The notes: generated by a model from the sequence alone, not told the origin. A stretch of DNA of 64,000 nucleotides from Risungbinella massiliensis (GCF_000942395.1 NZ_LN812102.1:1462816-1526815), one strand, 5' to 3'; counted from the first letter of the stretch, positions 27,544 to 37,629 are shown. Numbers and translations are program-made.

Positions 27544-28002
27544 TCATATCAATTTATCACATATTAAAAACTCGTAGCTCTGGCGACACCTCGGGCAATA
27601 GGCTAACTCACGATATGCTGTAGTACCAACTTGATCTTGTGGCTTACCAACTTGCTCACAGTATGGGCAAATTGGTTTTCCATCTACTTGATCTACTGAG
27701 ATGCCCCAAGAACGTAATTTTTTCTTCGCTTCACGACTCGCACGATTCCAAGACCATGGCGGGTTGTATGAAAAAAGAACCCGTACCTCGTGCACCTCTT
27801 CCAAATGTAAAATACGGGTTACAATTTCCTCGCATAATTCAGATAAGTCTTCTAAATGGGAAGGGTTGATGGAGACGATTACTTTGGAATCAAGACAAGT
27901 TACCTCAGCTACAAATCCCATTTCCACAATACTAATATTTGCAAACTCTGGGGTCGGGATCGTTTGGAGAATATTACGCACCTGATCCAATTGCACGTTC
28001 AC
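27544..28002 (-). CDS. PaaD-like (MIP18/DUF59) protein with C-terminal zinc site
   Basis: A 152-residue protein. The N-terminal half resembles the MIP18/DUF59 fold of PaaD ('FANISIVEMGFVAEV', 'VRVLFSYNPPWSWNRAS'). The C-terminal half has 'ICPYCEQ' and 'YCPRCRQSYEF', two CxxC pairs for a metal. PaaD-type proteins mature Fe-S or diiron centres of the phenylacetyl-CoA monooxygenase, but no paaABCE genes are here. The start is taken as GTG at 28002, seven bases after GAGGTG; a GTG at 28017 overlaps that site. Its client is unknown. Confidence 0.7.
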   Translation of the reverse strand: MNVQLDQVRNILQTIPTPEFANISIVEMGFVAEVTCLDSKVIVSINPSHLEDLSELCEEIVTRILHLEEVHEVRVLFSYNPPWSWNRASREAKKKLRSWGISVDQVDGKPICPYCEQVGKPQDQVGTTAYRELAYCPRCRQSYEFLICDKLI

Positions 28003-28156
28003 GCAGACCCACCTCACCCAATTTATAATAAGAAAATTCCCTAATCGTTCTAACTACCTTTCATATCTTTACCCGATTTTTCAAGAATAAAGCATGTTTC
28101 TTAGTAAAGATTAAAATAAAAAAAAGGGGCAACTTCCTTAGAAAGGTACGATCAGA

Positions 28157-28390
28157 TTGATTAAGGGTGTAATGATATTCCTATTGCTTTTTTTGAGTAG
28201 CATCATCTTTATTGTCTCTATTGATTTACTTCAGGGTTTTCCACTTAGTAAGACTGTTTCTTTTTCACAATACTTTTTAGCTTTAGGTCCCACTGATTAT
28301 GTCTTCTTTTTCTTATTTTTTTTACCTCTTCTTTTTCAACTGACGAAGCACTTTTTGCAACAATACCAACAAAAAAGAGCTTCTAAATAG
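28157..28390 (+). CDS. Small membrane protein, unrecognised
   Basis: A 77-residue frame starting at TTG 28157 (AGAAAGG about 10 bases upstream; an ATG at 28172 is the alternative). Two hydrophobic segments (residues 3-26 and 46-62) flank a short loop, and the C-terminus is basic ('QQYQQKRASK'). It lies upstream of, and overlaps by 8 bases with, the convergent germination permease gene. I do not recognise the family. A small membrane partner of the germinant receptor is conceivable but is on the opposite strand. Confidence 0.5.
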   Translation: MIKGVMIFLLLFLSSIIFIVSIDLLQGFPLSKTVSFSQYFLALGPTDYVFFFLFFLPLLFQLTKHFLQQYQQKRASK

Positions 28391-29474
28391 GGGAATTTTT
28401 ATTGTTTTTCAAAGGAAATACCATCAGCAAACTAATCACTAGTGGAATAATGAATTGAAATGGAACATGCAAATACAACGGGACAATATTCAATCCTTCA
28501 GCTATGTGATCTGTATAATTGGATGCGATGGTAAAAGAAAGGAACCATACAATAAATCCTAATGGAAATAAAGTCTGATTTGGTTTTGTGATAGAAAAAA
28601 GCTCATTGGTAGCATAAAATGCAGCAAAAAAGAAGATCGCGATTTTCATAAATCCTGTTAATACCATTACAATCACCACAATAGCATCCAAGTGTTGCAC
28701 GAATTCTCCTATATTTATAACGGATACCGCAGCTAAGACGGGAAATGACATACGTTCCACAGCTTCTCCTCCTAGTATAGCTGCATTAAAAAAAGAGCTG
28801 ATGGATAAGATGACTCCTGCTACCAAAACCCCTAATATACTTGGTTTGTATACTTTTATGTTGGCCAGAGAATATCGAAAAAGCATCATAAATGCAATCA
28901 TTTCTCCAAATGGAAATGTAATCATAGTGGGAAATACATTATGGAAAATAGGCATCCATCCATCTGGTAAAACGGGCTGAAGGTTGCTAATGTCCACCTC
29001 ACTCAATTCTAATAATGTAATCACCACAAAAGGTATTAACAGGGAATAGAATATCAGCACAGATAACCTAGCAAGGATGTGAAAACCTTTAGCCGCGACA
29101 TAAAGTACCACAAGTACCATGGGAGTATGAATCACTGCCAAAGGGGATTTTTCATACGAGGCAATTATTAATAGTTCTCCAAAGTCACGAAGTACTCGTG
29201 AACAGAGATACAAAAAATAGATAATATACAAAAAGGAAATAATCGATCCCAATTTGCTTCCCATTACATTACGAAGTATTCCTATGAGCGACTGTTGCGG
29301 GAAGCGTTTATATATGGATAAGTATAGGAAGATCGGTAGTAGTCCTATCAATGTAGCAATCAAGACCGCAATCCACGCATCTTGTTTAGCACCTTTGCCT
29401 ATGTCTAATAAGATTGCACTTCCGATCTCGTAAATTACAATGAGAAAAAACAATTCAAATTTGTTGATCTTCAT
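28383..29474 (-). CDS. gerKB: Spore germination permease, GerAB/GerKB family
   Basis: About 363 residues with ten predicted membrane segments, of the APC-like endospore germination permease family ('SAILLDIGKGAKQDAWIAVL', 'HFPIFPFGE'-like 'PTMITFPFGEMIAFMMLF'). As the B subunit it holds the germinant-binding pocket in the spore inner membrane. The start is ATG at 29474 after AAGGTGAG; the frame also opens at a GTG inside that site. It is the last gene of a three-gene operon ordered A-C-B, the gerK order. The germinant is unknown. Confidence 0.9.
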   Translation of the reverse strand: MKINKFELFFLIVIYEIGSAILLDIGKGAKQDAWIAVLIATLIGLLPIFLYLSIYKRFPQQSLIGILRNVMGSKLGSIISFLYIIYFLYLCSRVLRDFGELLIIASYEKSPLAVIHTPMVLVVLYVAAKGFHILARLSVLIFYSLLIPFVVITLLELSEVDISNLQPVLPDGWMPIFHNVFPTMITFPFGEMIAFMMLFRYSLANIKVYKPSILGVLVAGVILSISSFFNAAILGGEAVERMSFPVLAAVSVINIGEFVQHLDAIVVIVMVLTGFMKIAIFFFAAFYATNELFSITKPNQTLFPLGFIVWFLSFTIASNYTDHIAEGLNIVPLYLHVPFQFIIPLVISLLMVFPLKNNKNSPI

Positions 29475-29484
29475 ACAACTCACC

Positions 29485-30687
29485 TTATTTTTCTTTTGGG
29501 AAATGTTTTTGTATATATCCTAATCTCTGTATATTTGATTGAACCGAAACTTCAATACTGGCATTTTGGAAAATGCGATCCCAGTCTTTTTCTACTTTCT
29601 TCCATTCCTGCGGTCTCTTTTGATAAATACTTAAACCAAATCCAAACACATCGCTTTGTGTTCTTTGAACTGTTTGAATCCCGTGTACTACATCATCCCG
29701 AAACTTTTTATTTAACTGCTCTTCTAGCTTGTGTACAACAAATGGCTTGGTCACATCTATTTCTTCTTGTAAACCTTCTAATTCTGCGTCGAGCTTTATC
29801 TTTACTTTCAATACGTACTTGCCGTTACGCAGAACCGCCTCTTTGTCTACATTGGATTCAGTTATCTCAAATGTAGTAGAACTATTAGGTAACGACACGA
29901 CCGTATTCTGTAACTTGTTATGTAATAAAGTAATGGTTTTCGCATCTGCGCCATCTACCCATTGAACTAGTTTCATTTCGCGATTAAAAATTCCAATGCC
30001 GCTAATAAAGCTCTGTATTACTTGCGATGATTCAACATTCGCTAGTTTACTTGACTTGTCAAATAGACCATTTACCACTACCCCTGTTAAACAAGGATTA
30101 ATACCCTTAGTGGAGATTCTTTGAACCAATTTGTATAGGGGCACATCCAAACCCGTACCTAGTAATCTTTCCATATTCTTTAGTTTCCCATTAATACTTT
30201 GCGCTGGAATAATATTTAAAGCGCTTAAGGTACCAAGAACATGAAAAGCTGGGACACCCCTAGAGATCAAAACCGGAACTTCAGCACGAACATTTGCATC
30301 TCGCTCAAATGTATCTAATATGCCATTTAATCCTTCTCGTGCAATCTCCTCTCCTATGATGATCACTTCAAGATGACCAAAGTAAGTTTGTCGAGATGTT
30401 TTTCTTGTTGCATCTCGAACTGCTTGAATAATATTCTCTCCTTCTCCTTTTATGTCCAATACGGGCACCCCACTAGCTCCAGGAGTAAACCCTGCGGAAC
30501 TTGCGATCTGATTCGGGTCAACTACTTGAATAGTGACTCGATATAGCTTTTTTCCATCCAGTTGTTGCATTTGATCAACAGCAATACCCAATATTACTGC
30601 CATTTTGTTAATCTCTTGGTAATATACACACCCTGACGAAGTACACAGGATGAAAGTGAGACATATGATCCATAGCTTCTTTTTCAT
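29485..30687 (-). CDS. gerKC: Spore germination lipoprotein, Ger(x)C family
   Basis: A 400-residue lipoprotein. The signal peptide ends in the lipobox 'TSSGC' (C20), and the body shows 'NKMAVILGIAVD', 'TRKTSRQTYFGHLEVIIIG' and 'TKPFVVHKLEEQLN', typical of Ger(x)C. It is anchored on the outer face of the spore inner membrane, with the A and B subunits. The start is ATG at 30687 after AAAGGA; an ATG nine bases earlier lies too close to that site. It overlaps or abuts both neighbours, so the receptor is made from one transcript. Confidence 0.91.
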   Translation of the reverse strand: MKKKLWIICLTFILCTSSGCVYYQEINKMAVILGIAVDQMQQLDGKKLYRVTIQVVDPNQIASSAGFTPGASGVPVLDIKGEGENIIQAVRDATRKTSRQTYFGHLEVIIIGEEIAREGLNGILDTFERDANVRAEVPVLISRGVPAFHVLGTLSALNIIPAQSINGKLKNMERLLGTGLDVPLYKLVQRISTKGINPCLTGVVVNGLFDKSSKLANVESSQVIQSFISGIGIFNREMKLVQWVDGADAKTITLLHNKLQNTVVSLPNSSTTFEITESNVDKEAVLRNGKYVLKVKIKLDAELEGLQEEIDVTKPFVVHKLEEQLNKKFRDDVVHGIQTVQRTQSDVFGFGLSIYQKRPQEWKKVEKDWDRIFQNASIEVSVQSNIQRLGYIQKHFPKEK

Positions 30688-30692
30688 GTAAG

Positions 30693-32195
30693 TCATCCTT
30701 TAAAACCATCGTTTTTTTCTATATCAAAAATTCGCTCCCAAACGCTACGATGTTGCGTTGCTTTTTGAATACTGGGTAATTTCGTTGACATATAAAGATA
30801 ACCGAAAGAATGCAAGCTATAGAGGTGCGCAAATAGAACAAAAAGTCCCAACAATATTCCATAAAAACCAAGTACAAATGCGATAAACATAAACAAAAAC
30901 CGCAATAACCTCGTTGAAATCGCTAAGTTATATTGCGGGATAGCATAACTAGATATCGCAGTGATCGAGACTACAATGAGCATACTGGTAGAAACAAGCC
31001 CTGCCTGGACAGCTGCTTGTCCTAGGACAAGTGCCCCTACAATGGAGATAGTCTGACCAACAATGGTCGGAACCCGTACACCCGCTTCTCGAAGGATCTC
31101 AAACAAAAATTCCATTATGATCGCTTCTATCAGTGGAGGAAAAGGAACTCCTTCTCGTTGTGCATACAAACTAATGAGCAATGTAGTAGGGATCATTGCT
31201 TGATGATACGTGATAAGAGCAATATAGGTAGATGGTGCTAGCAGGGAGAAGAAAAAGGTAATGAAACGTAAAGTACGTAGAAATACGCCAATATCAAAGC
31301 GCTGATAGTAATCATCTGGAGACTGAAAAAATTGAACAAAACAAGACGGTGCGATGAGGACAAATGGAGTTCCATCAACAAAAATACCAACTCGGCCTTC
31401 CAAAATATTTGCAACCACAACATCTGGTCGTTCTGTATGTAGGATCGTCGGAAAGACAGTGGTTTGCTTATCTTGAATTTGTAGCTCTAATTCTCCTGAT
31501 TCCAAAATCACTTCCTTATCGATCTGTTGGATGCGATGTCTTATTTCTTGTAGAAGAGTAGGGTTTACCCTATTTTTTAGATAAACTAGTTCTATTTTTG
31601 TCTGTAGTTTTTGAAGGGAAGGAACTGGTTCTATTCGTAAGTTTTTACTAGTCACTCTTTTTCTAATGAGGGAAGTGTTTGTACGAATGGATTCGACAAA
31701 GCTATCTTTGGGACCCCTAATTACAGATTGGGTAGTTGGCTCGGCGATCGCTCTCTCTTTTATCCCTTTTGTTTCTGCCAAAAATGACTTGGCATAACCA
31801 TCAACAAAGATCACCGTATCACCAGCTAAAATCGCCTCCATGATCTTATGCCAAAGAGCCTCAGAGCGAACTTGAGCTGTTGCGAGCACTGTATTTTGTA
31901 TCTCTTCCCATAGTGAACATGATGGTTCAAGATAATGAAAACTCTCTATAAGTGGTTGAATAACCGTTTCCGTCAACCTTTGCTCATCACTTATTCCTTC
32001 TAACCGAGCAATTGCCACACTAGTAGTCAAATGCTTTCCAATTTCTAAGAAACGAATGGTTAAATCACTACCGTCTCCTAGATCCTGTCTAAGACGGCGA
32101 ATGTTAGACATCAATTTATTTTCTACATATTTTTCCATAATGAGTGTTTGCCCCAAGTCTTCTACCATATCAATTGTTGTTTCATAGGTTACCAC
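30693..32195 (-). CDS. gerKA: Spore germination protein, GerA/GerKA family
   Basis: A 500-residue A subunit. A soluble N-terminal domain (about residues 1-270) is followed by membrane segments, with 'EGRVGIFVDGTPFVLIAPSCF' (in two parts) and 'EREGVPFPPLIEAIIME'-like 'QREGVPFPPLIEAIIMEFLF' as family marks, then 'GVRVPTIVGQTISIVGALVLG'. It forms part of the oligomeric germinant-gated channel. The start at GTG 32195 has only a weak ribosome site, and a start up to 28 codons later is possible. It is the first gene of the ger operon. Confidence 0.9.
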   Translation of the reverse strand: MVTYETTIDMVEDLGQTLIMEKYVENKLMSNIRRLRQDLGDGSDLTIRFLEIGKHLTTSVAIARLEGISDEQRLTETVIQPLIESFHYLEPSCSLWEEIQNTVLATAQVRSEALWHKIMEAILAGDTVIFVDGYAKSFLAETKGIKERAIAEPTTQSVIRGPKDSFVESIRTNTSLIRKRVTSKNLRIEPVPSLQKLQTKIELVYLKNRVNPTLLQEIRHRIQQIDKEVILESGELELQIQDKQTTVFPTILHTERPDVVVANILEGRVGIFVDGTPFVLIAPSCFVQFFQSPDDYYQRFDIGVFLRTLRFITFFFSLLAPSTYIALITYHQAMIPTTLLISLYAQREGVPFPPLIEAIIMEFLFEILREAGVRVPTIVGQTISIVGALVLGQAAVQAGLVSTSMLIVVSITAISSYAIPQYNLAISTRLLRFLFMFIAFVLGFYGILLGLFVLFAHLYSLHSFGYLYMSTKLPSIQKATQHRSVWERIFDIEKNDGFKG

Positions 32196-32227
32196 CGAAT
32201 TGGTTATTTATTCCATACGAACAAAAG

Positions 32228-32256
32228 AAAAGGGATACCTAATGTCTCGGCATCCC
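32228..32256 (-). terminator. Terminator between lplJ and the ger operon
   Basis: On the minus strand GGGATGCC pairs with GGTATCCC around an 8-base loop, followed by TTTTCTTTT. It ends lplJ before gerKA begins. Confidence 0.75.
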
Positions 32257-32276
32257 TGAAAACTAGTTTTTCTTAT

Positions 32277-33281
32277 TTAATAAAGCAAGTCCAAAAACTC
32301 TGCTAAACTTACGTTTCCAAAATAATGCTTTAGATCAACATCCTGAAGCGCTTCTTCTAAAGAATCTCGCTCATACCGTACTCCGATTAGACGTTGTTCA
32401 ATATCTGCAACATCTCCAATACCGAAGAAGTCTCCATAAATCTTACAACCTTGGATAATGGACTTCTCTCCTACATCAAGACGTATATCGATTGTACCCA
32501 CTGGGAAACGCTTTGTCTGTTGTACGTTAAAGACCGGAGACTCACCATAGTTCCAATCCCAATTACCGTAGTGCTCATCTCGGATTTGATAGATTTTCTC
32601 CCAGTCCTTTTCTGTTAATACGTATTCAGGAATCTCATCCGTATTGGCAAAGATATGTTCTAGCAAAAATTGACGGAATTCCAGAATGCTCATCTTCTTC
32701 TCTTCTAGAAACTCGGTGATGTTAGCAACTCTACTTCGTACGGATTTAATTCCTTTGGACTCAATCTTTTCTTTTTTTACATTGAGGGCTTGGACAACAT
32801 CTTCCACTTTTACGTCAAACATTAACGTACCATGGCTAAACATTCTCCCTCTAGTTGAGAACTGTGCATTCCCAGAAATTTTACGTCCATCTACATGAAT
32901 ATCGTTACGCCCACTTAATTCGGCTTGTACACCAAGTTGATGAAGTGCCTGGATTACTGGTTCGGTAAACTTTTTAAAATTAGAGAAACTCTTGCCATCA
33001 TCTTTAGTGATAAAACTAAAGTTTAGATTCCCTAAATCATGATAAACAGCTCCCCCACCTGACAGGCGACGCACCACATGAATCTGGTTATCCCGTACAT
33101 AATCTACGTGAATCTCTTCTACCGTATTTTGATGTTTACCAATAATGATGGATGGTTCATTAATATAAAAGAGAAGATATGTATTTTCTTCTACATCGAG
33201 ATGTTTTAGTACATATTCTTCTATTGCTAGATTGATCCGTGGATCTGTAATATTTTGATTATCAATAAAGAGCATCGACAT
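32277..33281 (-). CDS. lplJ: Lipoate--protein ligase
   Basis: A 334-residue LplA/LplJ-type ligase. 'RRLSGGGAVYHDLGNLNFSF' (residues about 71-90) is the lipoyl-AMP site, and 'GRNDIHVDGRKISGNAQF' carries the conserved lysine; a C-terminal accessory domain follows. It activates free lipoate with ATP and attaches it to E2 and GcvH proteins. The ribosome site GGAGGGA precedes the ATG. It is divergent from recQ with about 115 bases between. Confidence 0.93.
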   Translation of the reverse strand: MSMLFIDNQNITDPRINLAIEEYVLKHLDVEENTYLLFYINEPSIIIGKHQNTVEEIHVDYVRDNQIHVVRRLSGGGAVYHDLGNLNFSFITKDDGKSFSNFKKFTEPVIQALHQLGVQAELSGRNDIHVDGRKISGNAQFSTRGRMFSHGTLMFDVKVEDVVQALNVKKEKIESKGIKSVRSRVANITEFLEEKKMSILEFRQFLLEHIFANTDEIPEYVLTEKDWEKIYQIRDEHYGNWDWNYGESPVFNVQQTKRFPVGTIDIRLDVGEKSIIQGCKIYGDFFGIGDVADIEQRLIGVRYERDSLEEALQDVDLKHYFGNVSLAEFLDLLY

Positions 33282-33397
33282 GCCCTTCCCTCCCTTTGGT
33301 AACGAATTACAACATGATTATTGTATACAAAACTATCTCCTTTTTCCCGTTTTTTGTATGATAGACTAATAAAAAAAATTCCAAGAGAGGAACAGCT

Positions 33398-35587
33398 ATG
33401 GTCTCTCTATCGCAAGCTGAAGAAATTTTACAACGTGTATATGGTTATCCTCGTTTTCGTCGAGGGCAAAAAGAAGTAATCCAGCGTATTCTTCATCACC
33501 AGGATGTACTTGGTATTATGCCAACTGGTGGTGGTAAATCGATCTGCTATCAGATTCCAGCACTATTGTGGGATGGAATTACTATTGTGATCTCCCCACT
33601 CATTTCCTTGATGAAAGATCAGGTAGATGCGTGTACTCAACTAGGAATCCCTGCCTCTTATCTCAACAGCACTCTATCTTGGCAGGAGCAGGAAGAACGA
33701 TTAGCAGATCTTCGAGCAAGGAAAACGAAATTACTCTATATTGCACCTGAACGTTTAGAATCGGAAAGTTTTCTCTCCCTACTTCAAAGTGTCCCCGTTT
33801 CCTTACTGACAGTTGATGAAGCTCATTGTATTTCACAATGGGGACACGATTTTCGACCCAGTTACTTAAAAATTAGTAAGCTATTAAACTCTTTAACAAC
33901 ACGACCTACCGTTGTAGCTTTAACTGCAACGGCTACAGAACAAGTGCGTCAAGATATACTAGATCATCTTCAGATCCCAGCGGAGCATCTAGAATTCACC
34001 AGTTTTCGTCGTACCAATCTATCTTTTTCTGTACTACATGGTGTGGATCGCAAAGAATACTTATTGCGATTTTTACGTGAACATCCTAAACAATCTGGGA
34101 TTATTTACTGTGCAACCAGAAAAGAAGTAGAGAGTGTTAGCAGTTATTTAAACGATCATCATTTCTCTGTAGGAAAATATCATGCAGGGTTAAGCGATAT
34201 GGAGCGTTCTTCCGTCCAAGAGAAGTTCTCCTATGATCAGATCCAAGTGATGGTAGCAACCAATGCATTTGGAATGGGAATTGATAAGTCTAACGTCCGT
34301 TATGTCATCCACTATCAAATGCCACGCAATATCGAAAACTACTATCAAGAGGCGGGGCGTGCTGGACGAGATGGGGAAGAAAGCGAGTGTATTCTACTCT
34401 ACCAACCACAAGATGTCTTTACACAAAGCTTTCTAATCGAGAACTCCGAGTTATCTGAGGAACGTAAGAAATGGGAACTCCAAAAGCTACAAGCAATGAA
34501 AAACTATGCCCATACACAAGTCTGCTTACAACAACAAATCTTGCGTTACTTTGGTGAAAAAACAGAAGATACTTGTGGAAAATGTGAGAACTGCTTACGA
34601 TCGACTCATTCCCAAAAAGAAGAGATCACCTCCACTGCCCAAATGATCTTTTCCTGTATCAGACGTATGCGCGAAAAATACGGACTCTCCCTTGTATCCA
34701 AAGTATTGGTTGGCTCGAGATCAAAACGAGTATTAGAGTTCCAATTTGACAAGTTAACAACCTATGGCATTCTGCAAGACTGGAAAGAAAAAGAGGTTCT
34801 TCGACTTTGCCAACAATTAGTTGGTGATGGTTATATTGAGGTAGTACCCAATAGTAGTGGCTTTCCGATCTCCAAGCTTACTCCAAAAGCTTGGTTGGTC
34901 TTAAAAGGTGAATTAGACGTTTACCGCTATGTTCCAAAAGATGAAGAACGTCTTGTTGAGGAGATGTCTACGCCACGTGAACAGCTCTTTGAGACCCTTC
35001 GAAAACTGCGTCTGATCATCTCCATGCGGGAAAAAGTACCACCGTTTGTAATTTTTCCAGATAGTACGCTGAAAGAGATGACACGATATGTTCCAACAGA
35101 TGAAGCTAGTATGAGACAGATTAAAGGAATGGGGGAAAAGCGCTTTGAACGCTTTGGAGAAGAGTTTTTACGGGAAATCAAGCGTTTTTTAGAAAAGCAA
35201 CCACTAGAAAAGGTAACTAACAACAGTACTAGTAAAAACGTTTCATCCAAAGAAGATCTCTCCAAACCAAAAAGCCCACCAAGTCATCTCGTCACGTATG
35301 AGATGTACCAAGCAGGCCAGACATTGGATCAGATTACGCACGAACGAAACCTTTCTCTCTCCACCGTTCAAGAACATCTCATTCGAGCAGATCAAGAAGG
35401 GTATTCGATTGATTGGAAGCCATTTATTTCAACAGACCACAAGGAATTGATTGAGCAAGTCACAAAACAAGCTGATACTACGAAATTGAGAGCAATCAAA
35501 GAAGCACTTCCGGAAGAGATTTCTTATTTTGAGATCAAAGCCTACTTTGCCATGTTAGCTCAGCAAAAATTAGAAGCTAGTTCATGA
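33398..35587 (+). CDS. recQ: ATP-dependent DNA helicase RecQ
   Basis: A 729-residue RecQ. Walker A 'MPTGGGKS' is at residues 41-48 and the DEAH box in 'LLTVDEAHCISQWGHDFRPS'. Helicase motif VI is 'YYQEAGRAGRDG', the RQC zinc site 'CGKCENCL', and a HRDC domain lies around 515-595. After a linker a C-terminal HTH_40 domain ('HLVTYEMYQAGQTLDQITHE') is present, as in many Firmicutes RecQ. It unwinds DNA in recombination repair. The last 6 bases overlap the convergent metallo-hydrolase gene. Confidence 0.95.
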   Translation: MVSLSQAEEILQRVYGYPRFRRGQKEVIQRILHHQDVLGIMPTGGGKSICYQIPALLWDGITIVISPLISLMKDQVDACTQLGIPASYLNSTLSWQEQEERLADLRARKTKLLYIAPERLESESFLSLLQSVPVSLLTVDEAHCISQWGHDFRPSYLKISKLLNSLTTRPTVVALTATATEQVRQDILDHLQIPAEHLEFTSFRRTNLSFSVLHGVDRKEYLLRFLREHPKQSGIIYCATRKEVESVSSYLNDHHFSVGKYHAGLSDMERSSVQEKFSYDQIQVMVATNAFGMGIDKSNVRYVIHYQMPRNIENYYQEAGRAGRDGEESECILLYQPQDVFTQSFLIENSELSEERKKWELQKLQAMKNYAHTQVCLQQQILRYFGEKTEDTCGKCENCLRSTHSQKEEITSTAQMIFSCIRRMREKYGLSLVSKVLVGSRSKRVLEFQFDKLTTYGILQDWKEKEVLRLCQQLVGDGYIEVVPNSSGFPISKLTPKAWLVLKGELDVYRYVPKDEERLVEEMSTPREQLFETLRKLRLIISMREKVPPFVIFPDSTLKEMTRYVPTDEASMRQIKGMGEKRFERFGEEFLREIKRFLEKQPLEKVTNNSTSKNVSSKEDLSKPKSPPSHLVTYEMYQAGQTLDQITHERNLSLSTVQEHLIRADQEGYSIDWKPFISTDHKELIEQVTKQADTTKLRAIKEALPEEISYFEIKAYFAMLAQQKLEASS

Positions 35588-36526
35588 TGTGATTTCTGAT
35601 TCACTGAGGTGCTCTCTTTTTGATTCAACGTTGTGTTTTAAACTAAAGCTTTCTCCATGTTTTGTTAGGACAATTTGATCTACGTTGTTACCAGCAGCTT
35701 GTTGAAGTCGCTTTATCGGCTCTAAGATCGGTTCTCTTGATAATACAAAAGTATTCCAGTGTATCGGAATCAAATATTTTGCTCCTGTATCCTGATACAT
35801 TTCCCATGCTTGTTCTGGCGTACAATGAGCTCTTTGGAAAGAGTCAGGAGAGTAGGCTCCAATTGGCATACAGGTAATATCTAATTTCAAGTCTCGTAAC
35901 CAACGAAAGTTGGGAGTATAGGCAGTATCACCTGGGAAAAAGATGCGACTTCCTTTTGATTCCAGTACATAACCGCTATACCCAAACTGAACATTCCATG
36001 GAAAGCGATTTCCCCAGTGTCGAACGGGAACTGCTTGAACTCGGACATCATCATCAAACATAATCGCATCTTTTCCCTCTAATTCCACTATCTTTTGAAA
36101 AGGCATGTTGCGAAAGAGTTTGGAAGTATTTTTCGCCGTAACGACTGTGGTGTTGGGATTGGCCAGCTTCTTTAGAGTAGGAATATCCAAGTGATCCATA
36201 TGCGCATGTGACAATAAGATATAATCGATTGGCGGCATCTCTTCCAAATCAATTGCTGGAAGTACATGCCGCTTTATACCAAATTGAAGGTGAAAAATAT
36301 CAACACCTACTCGTTTTCCAAACACTGGATCAGTTAAAATCCACTTTCCATACAAGTTAATCAACAGTGAAGAATGCCCAATCCAACCTATGGTTACTTG
36401 ACTAGAAGACCACTCAGATGGTTGTAAATATTGAGCGGGCTGACGCAAAGATGCTTTCGGCATTTGTTGAAAATGTGCATAAACGGCTCCAGCTAGAAGC
36501 AAAACCACCAATAACAATATCCACAT
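35582..36526 (-). CDS. Membrane-anchored metallo-beta-lactamase-fold hydrolase
   Basis: A 314-residue protein. One N-terminal membrane segment (residues 1-18) precedes an MBL domain with 'LSHAHMDHLDIPTL' (HxHxDH), 'FPGDTAYTPNF' and 'PIGAYSP', the pattern of the NAPE-PLD/RomA-like group. It probably binds two zinc ions and acts outside or at the membrane on a phosphodiester or lactone. The ribosome site GAGGTGG is well placed before the ATG. Its true substrate is not known. Confidence 0.82.
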   Translation of the reverse strand: MWILLLVVLLLAGAVYAHFQQMPKASLRQPAQYLQPSEWSSSQVTIGWIGHSSLLINLYGKWILTDPVFGKRVGVDIFHLQFGIKRHVLPAIDLEEMPPIDYILLSHAHMDHLDIPTLKKLANPNTTVVTAKNTSKLFRNMPFQKIVELEGKDAIMFDDDVRVQAVPVRHWGNRFPWNVQFGYSGYVLESKGSRIFFPGDTAYTPNFRWLRDLKLDITCMPIGAYSPDSFQRAHCTPEQAWEMYQDTGAKYLIPIHWNTFVLSREPILEPIKRLQQAAGNNVDQIVLTKHGESFSLKHNVESKREHLSESEITS

Positions 36527-36731
36527 TCAAACCACCTCGAAGTTTTTTTATGCATGAACATCCCATTTTCATGCTGATGACACTGTTTTACTTAGAAATG
36601 TTGGTCTAGCTTTTTTGGGATCATTCTCTTTGATAACATAGTAGAGAACCAGCTTTTGGTTTACACTACCATATATTGCTCTGATTAAACCTCTATACAA
36701 AAATTATCTTATCCAAGAAACAGGTGATTCT

Positions 36732-37541
36732 ATGATTAAACTATTTGTAACAGACTTAGATGACACATTGCTAAACCAGGCCAAAAAAGTAGAGGAACGG
36801 GACAAAATGGCATTAAGCAAGTTGGTTCAACATGGGATTGCAGTCTGTTTTGCTTCAGGGCGCATGGATGACGAACTAATTCGTGTAATGAAAGAAGTAG
36901 AAGGGACATACCATCGTGTCAGCCACAATGGAGCTTATGTGTTTACTGATCAAGGAGAAGCATTGGGTGAAACTACTTTCGAAGGGGACATTGCAAAGCG
37001 AATTTATGAAGCAGCACGTGAGCATGGATTGTATGGATTTATCAGTACCGATAATATGAAATTGATCCCAGAGTACAATGACTATCTTCGTGAGATGGAT
37101 AATCGATTACATATTGGTTTCCAAGAAAACCCTAATATTCTATCTCAAATCGGGCATGAACTTTTGCCTAGCAAAGTATGTATTTTCGGGGAGAAAGAGA
37201 AGCTGATCCAATTCCAACAAGTGATGAAAAAAGAGTACGACGAACACCATGACAGCTTCATTTCAGCACCAGATTGTATTGATTTTATGCCGAAAAACGT
37301 ATCCAAAGGATCTGGACTCATAAAATTATTAGAGAAACTAGAGATTCGTTCAGAGGAAATGGCTTGTGTTGGTGACTCCTACAATGACATCTCCATGTTC
37401 CAGTTAACTCCTTATAGCTTTGCTATGGCTATTGCAGATGACGAAGTAAAACAGCATGCTAAACAAGGAGTTGTAGAGTCTGTTAGCGAAGCAGCAGAAC
37501 GAGTATTAAAGGTAAATCAACAACTTTCTTCCCAAATTTAA
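36732..37541 (+). CDS. Cof-type HAD phosphatase
   Basis: A 269-residue Cof-like HAD protein. Motif I is 'LFVTDLDDTLLNQAKK', motif II 'CFASGRM', lysine motif 'PKNVSKGSGLIKLLE' and motif IV 'ACVGDSYNDISMFQLTP'. It is less similar to the tandem pair at 22-24 kb than those are to each other. The substrate is likely a small phosphorylated metabolite. The weak upstream site (AAACAGGTGATTCT) precedes the ATG. Confidence 0.84.
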   Translation: MIKLFVTDLDDTLLNQAKKVEERDKMALSKLVQHGIAVCFASGRMDDELIRVMKEVEGTYHRVSHNGAYVFTDQGEALGETTFEGDIAKRIYEAAREHGLYGFISTDNMKLIPEYNDYLREMDNRLHIGFQENPNILSQIGHELLPSKVCIFGEKEKLIQFQQVMKKEYDEHHDSFISAPDCIDFMPKNVSKGSGLIKLLEKLEIRSEEMACVGDSYNDISMFQLTPYSFAMAIADDEVKQHAKQGVVESVSEAAERVLKVNQQLSSQI

Positions 37542-37567
37542 AAGACTTCCATATATCAAATTACGGA

Positions 37568-37629
37568 GAGGATCTTGATCTAGGGAGCGACTTTGTCATT
37601 GCAACGGAGCGAGTCTGATCAAGATCCTC
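37568..37629. repeat. 13-bp perfect inverted repeat before rnz
   Basis: GAGGATCTTGATC (37568-37580) recurs inverted as GATCAAGATCCTC (37617-37629) with 36 bases between. No T-run follows. It could end the HAD transcript or fold in the rnz leader. Confidence 0.5.
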
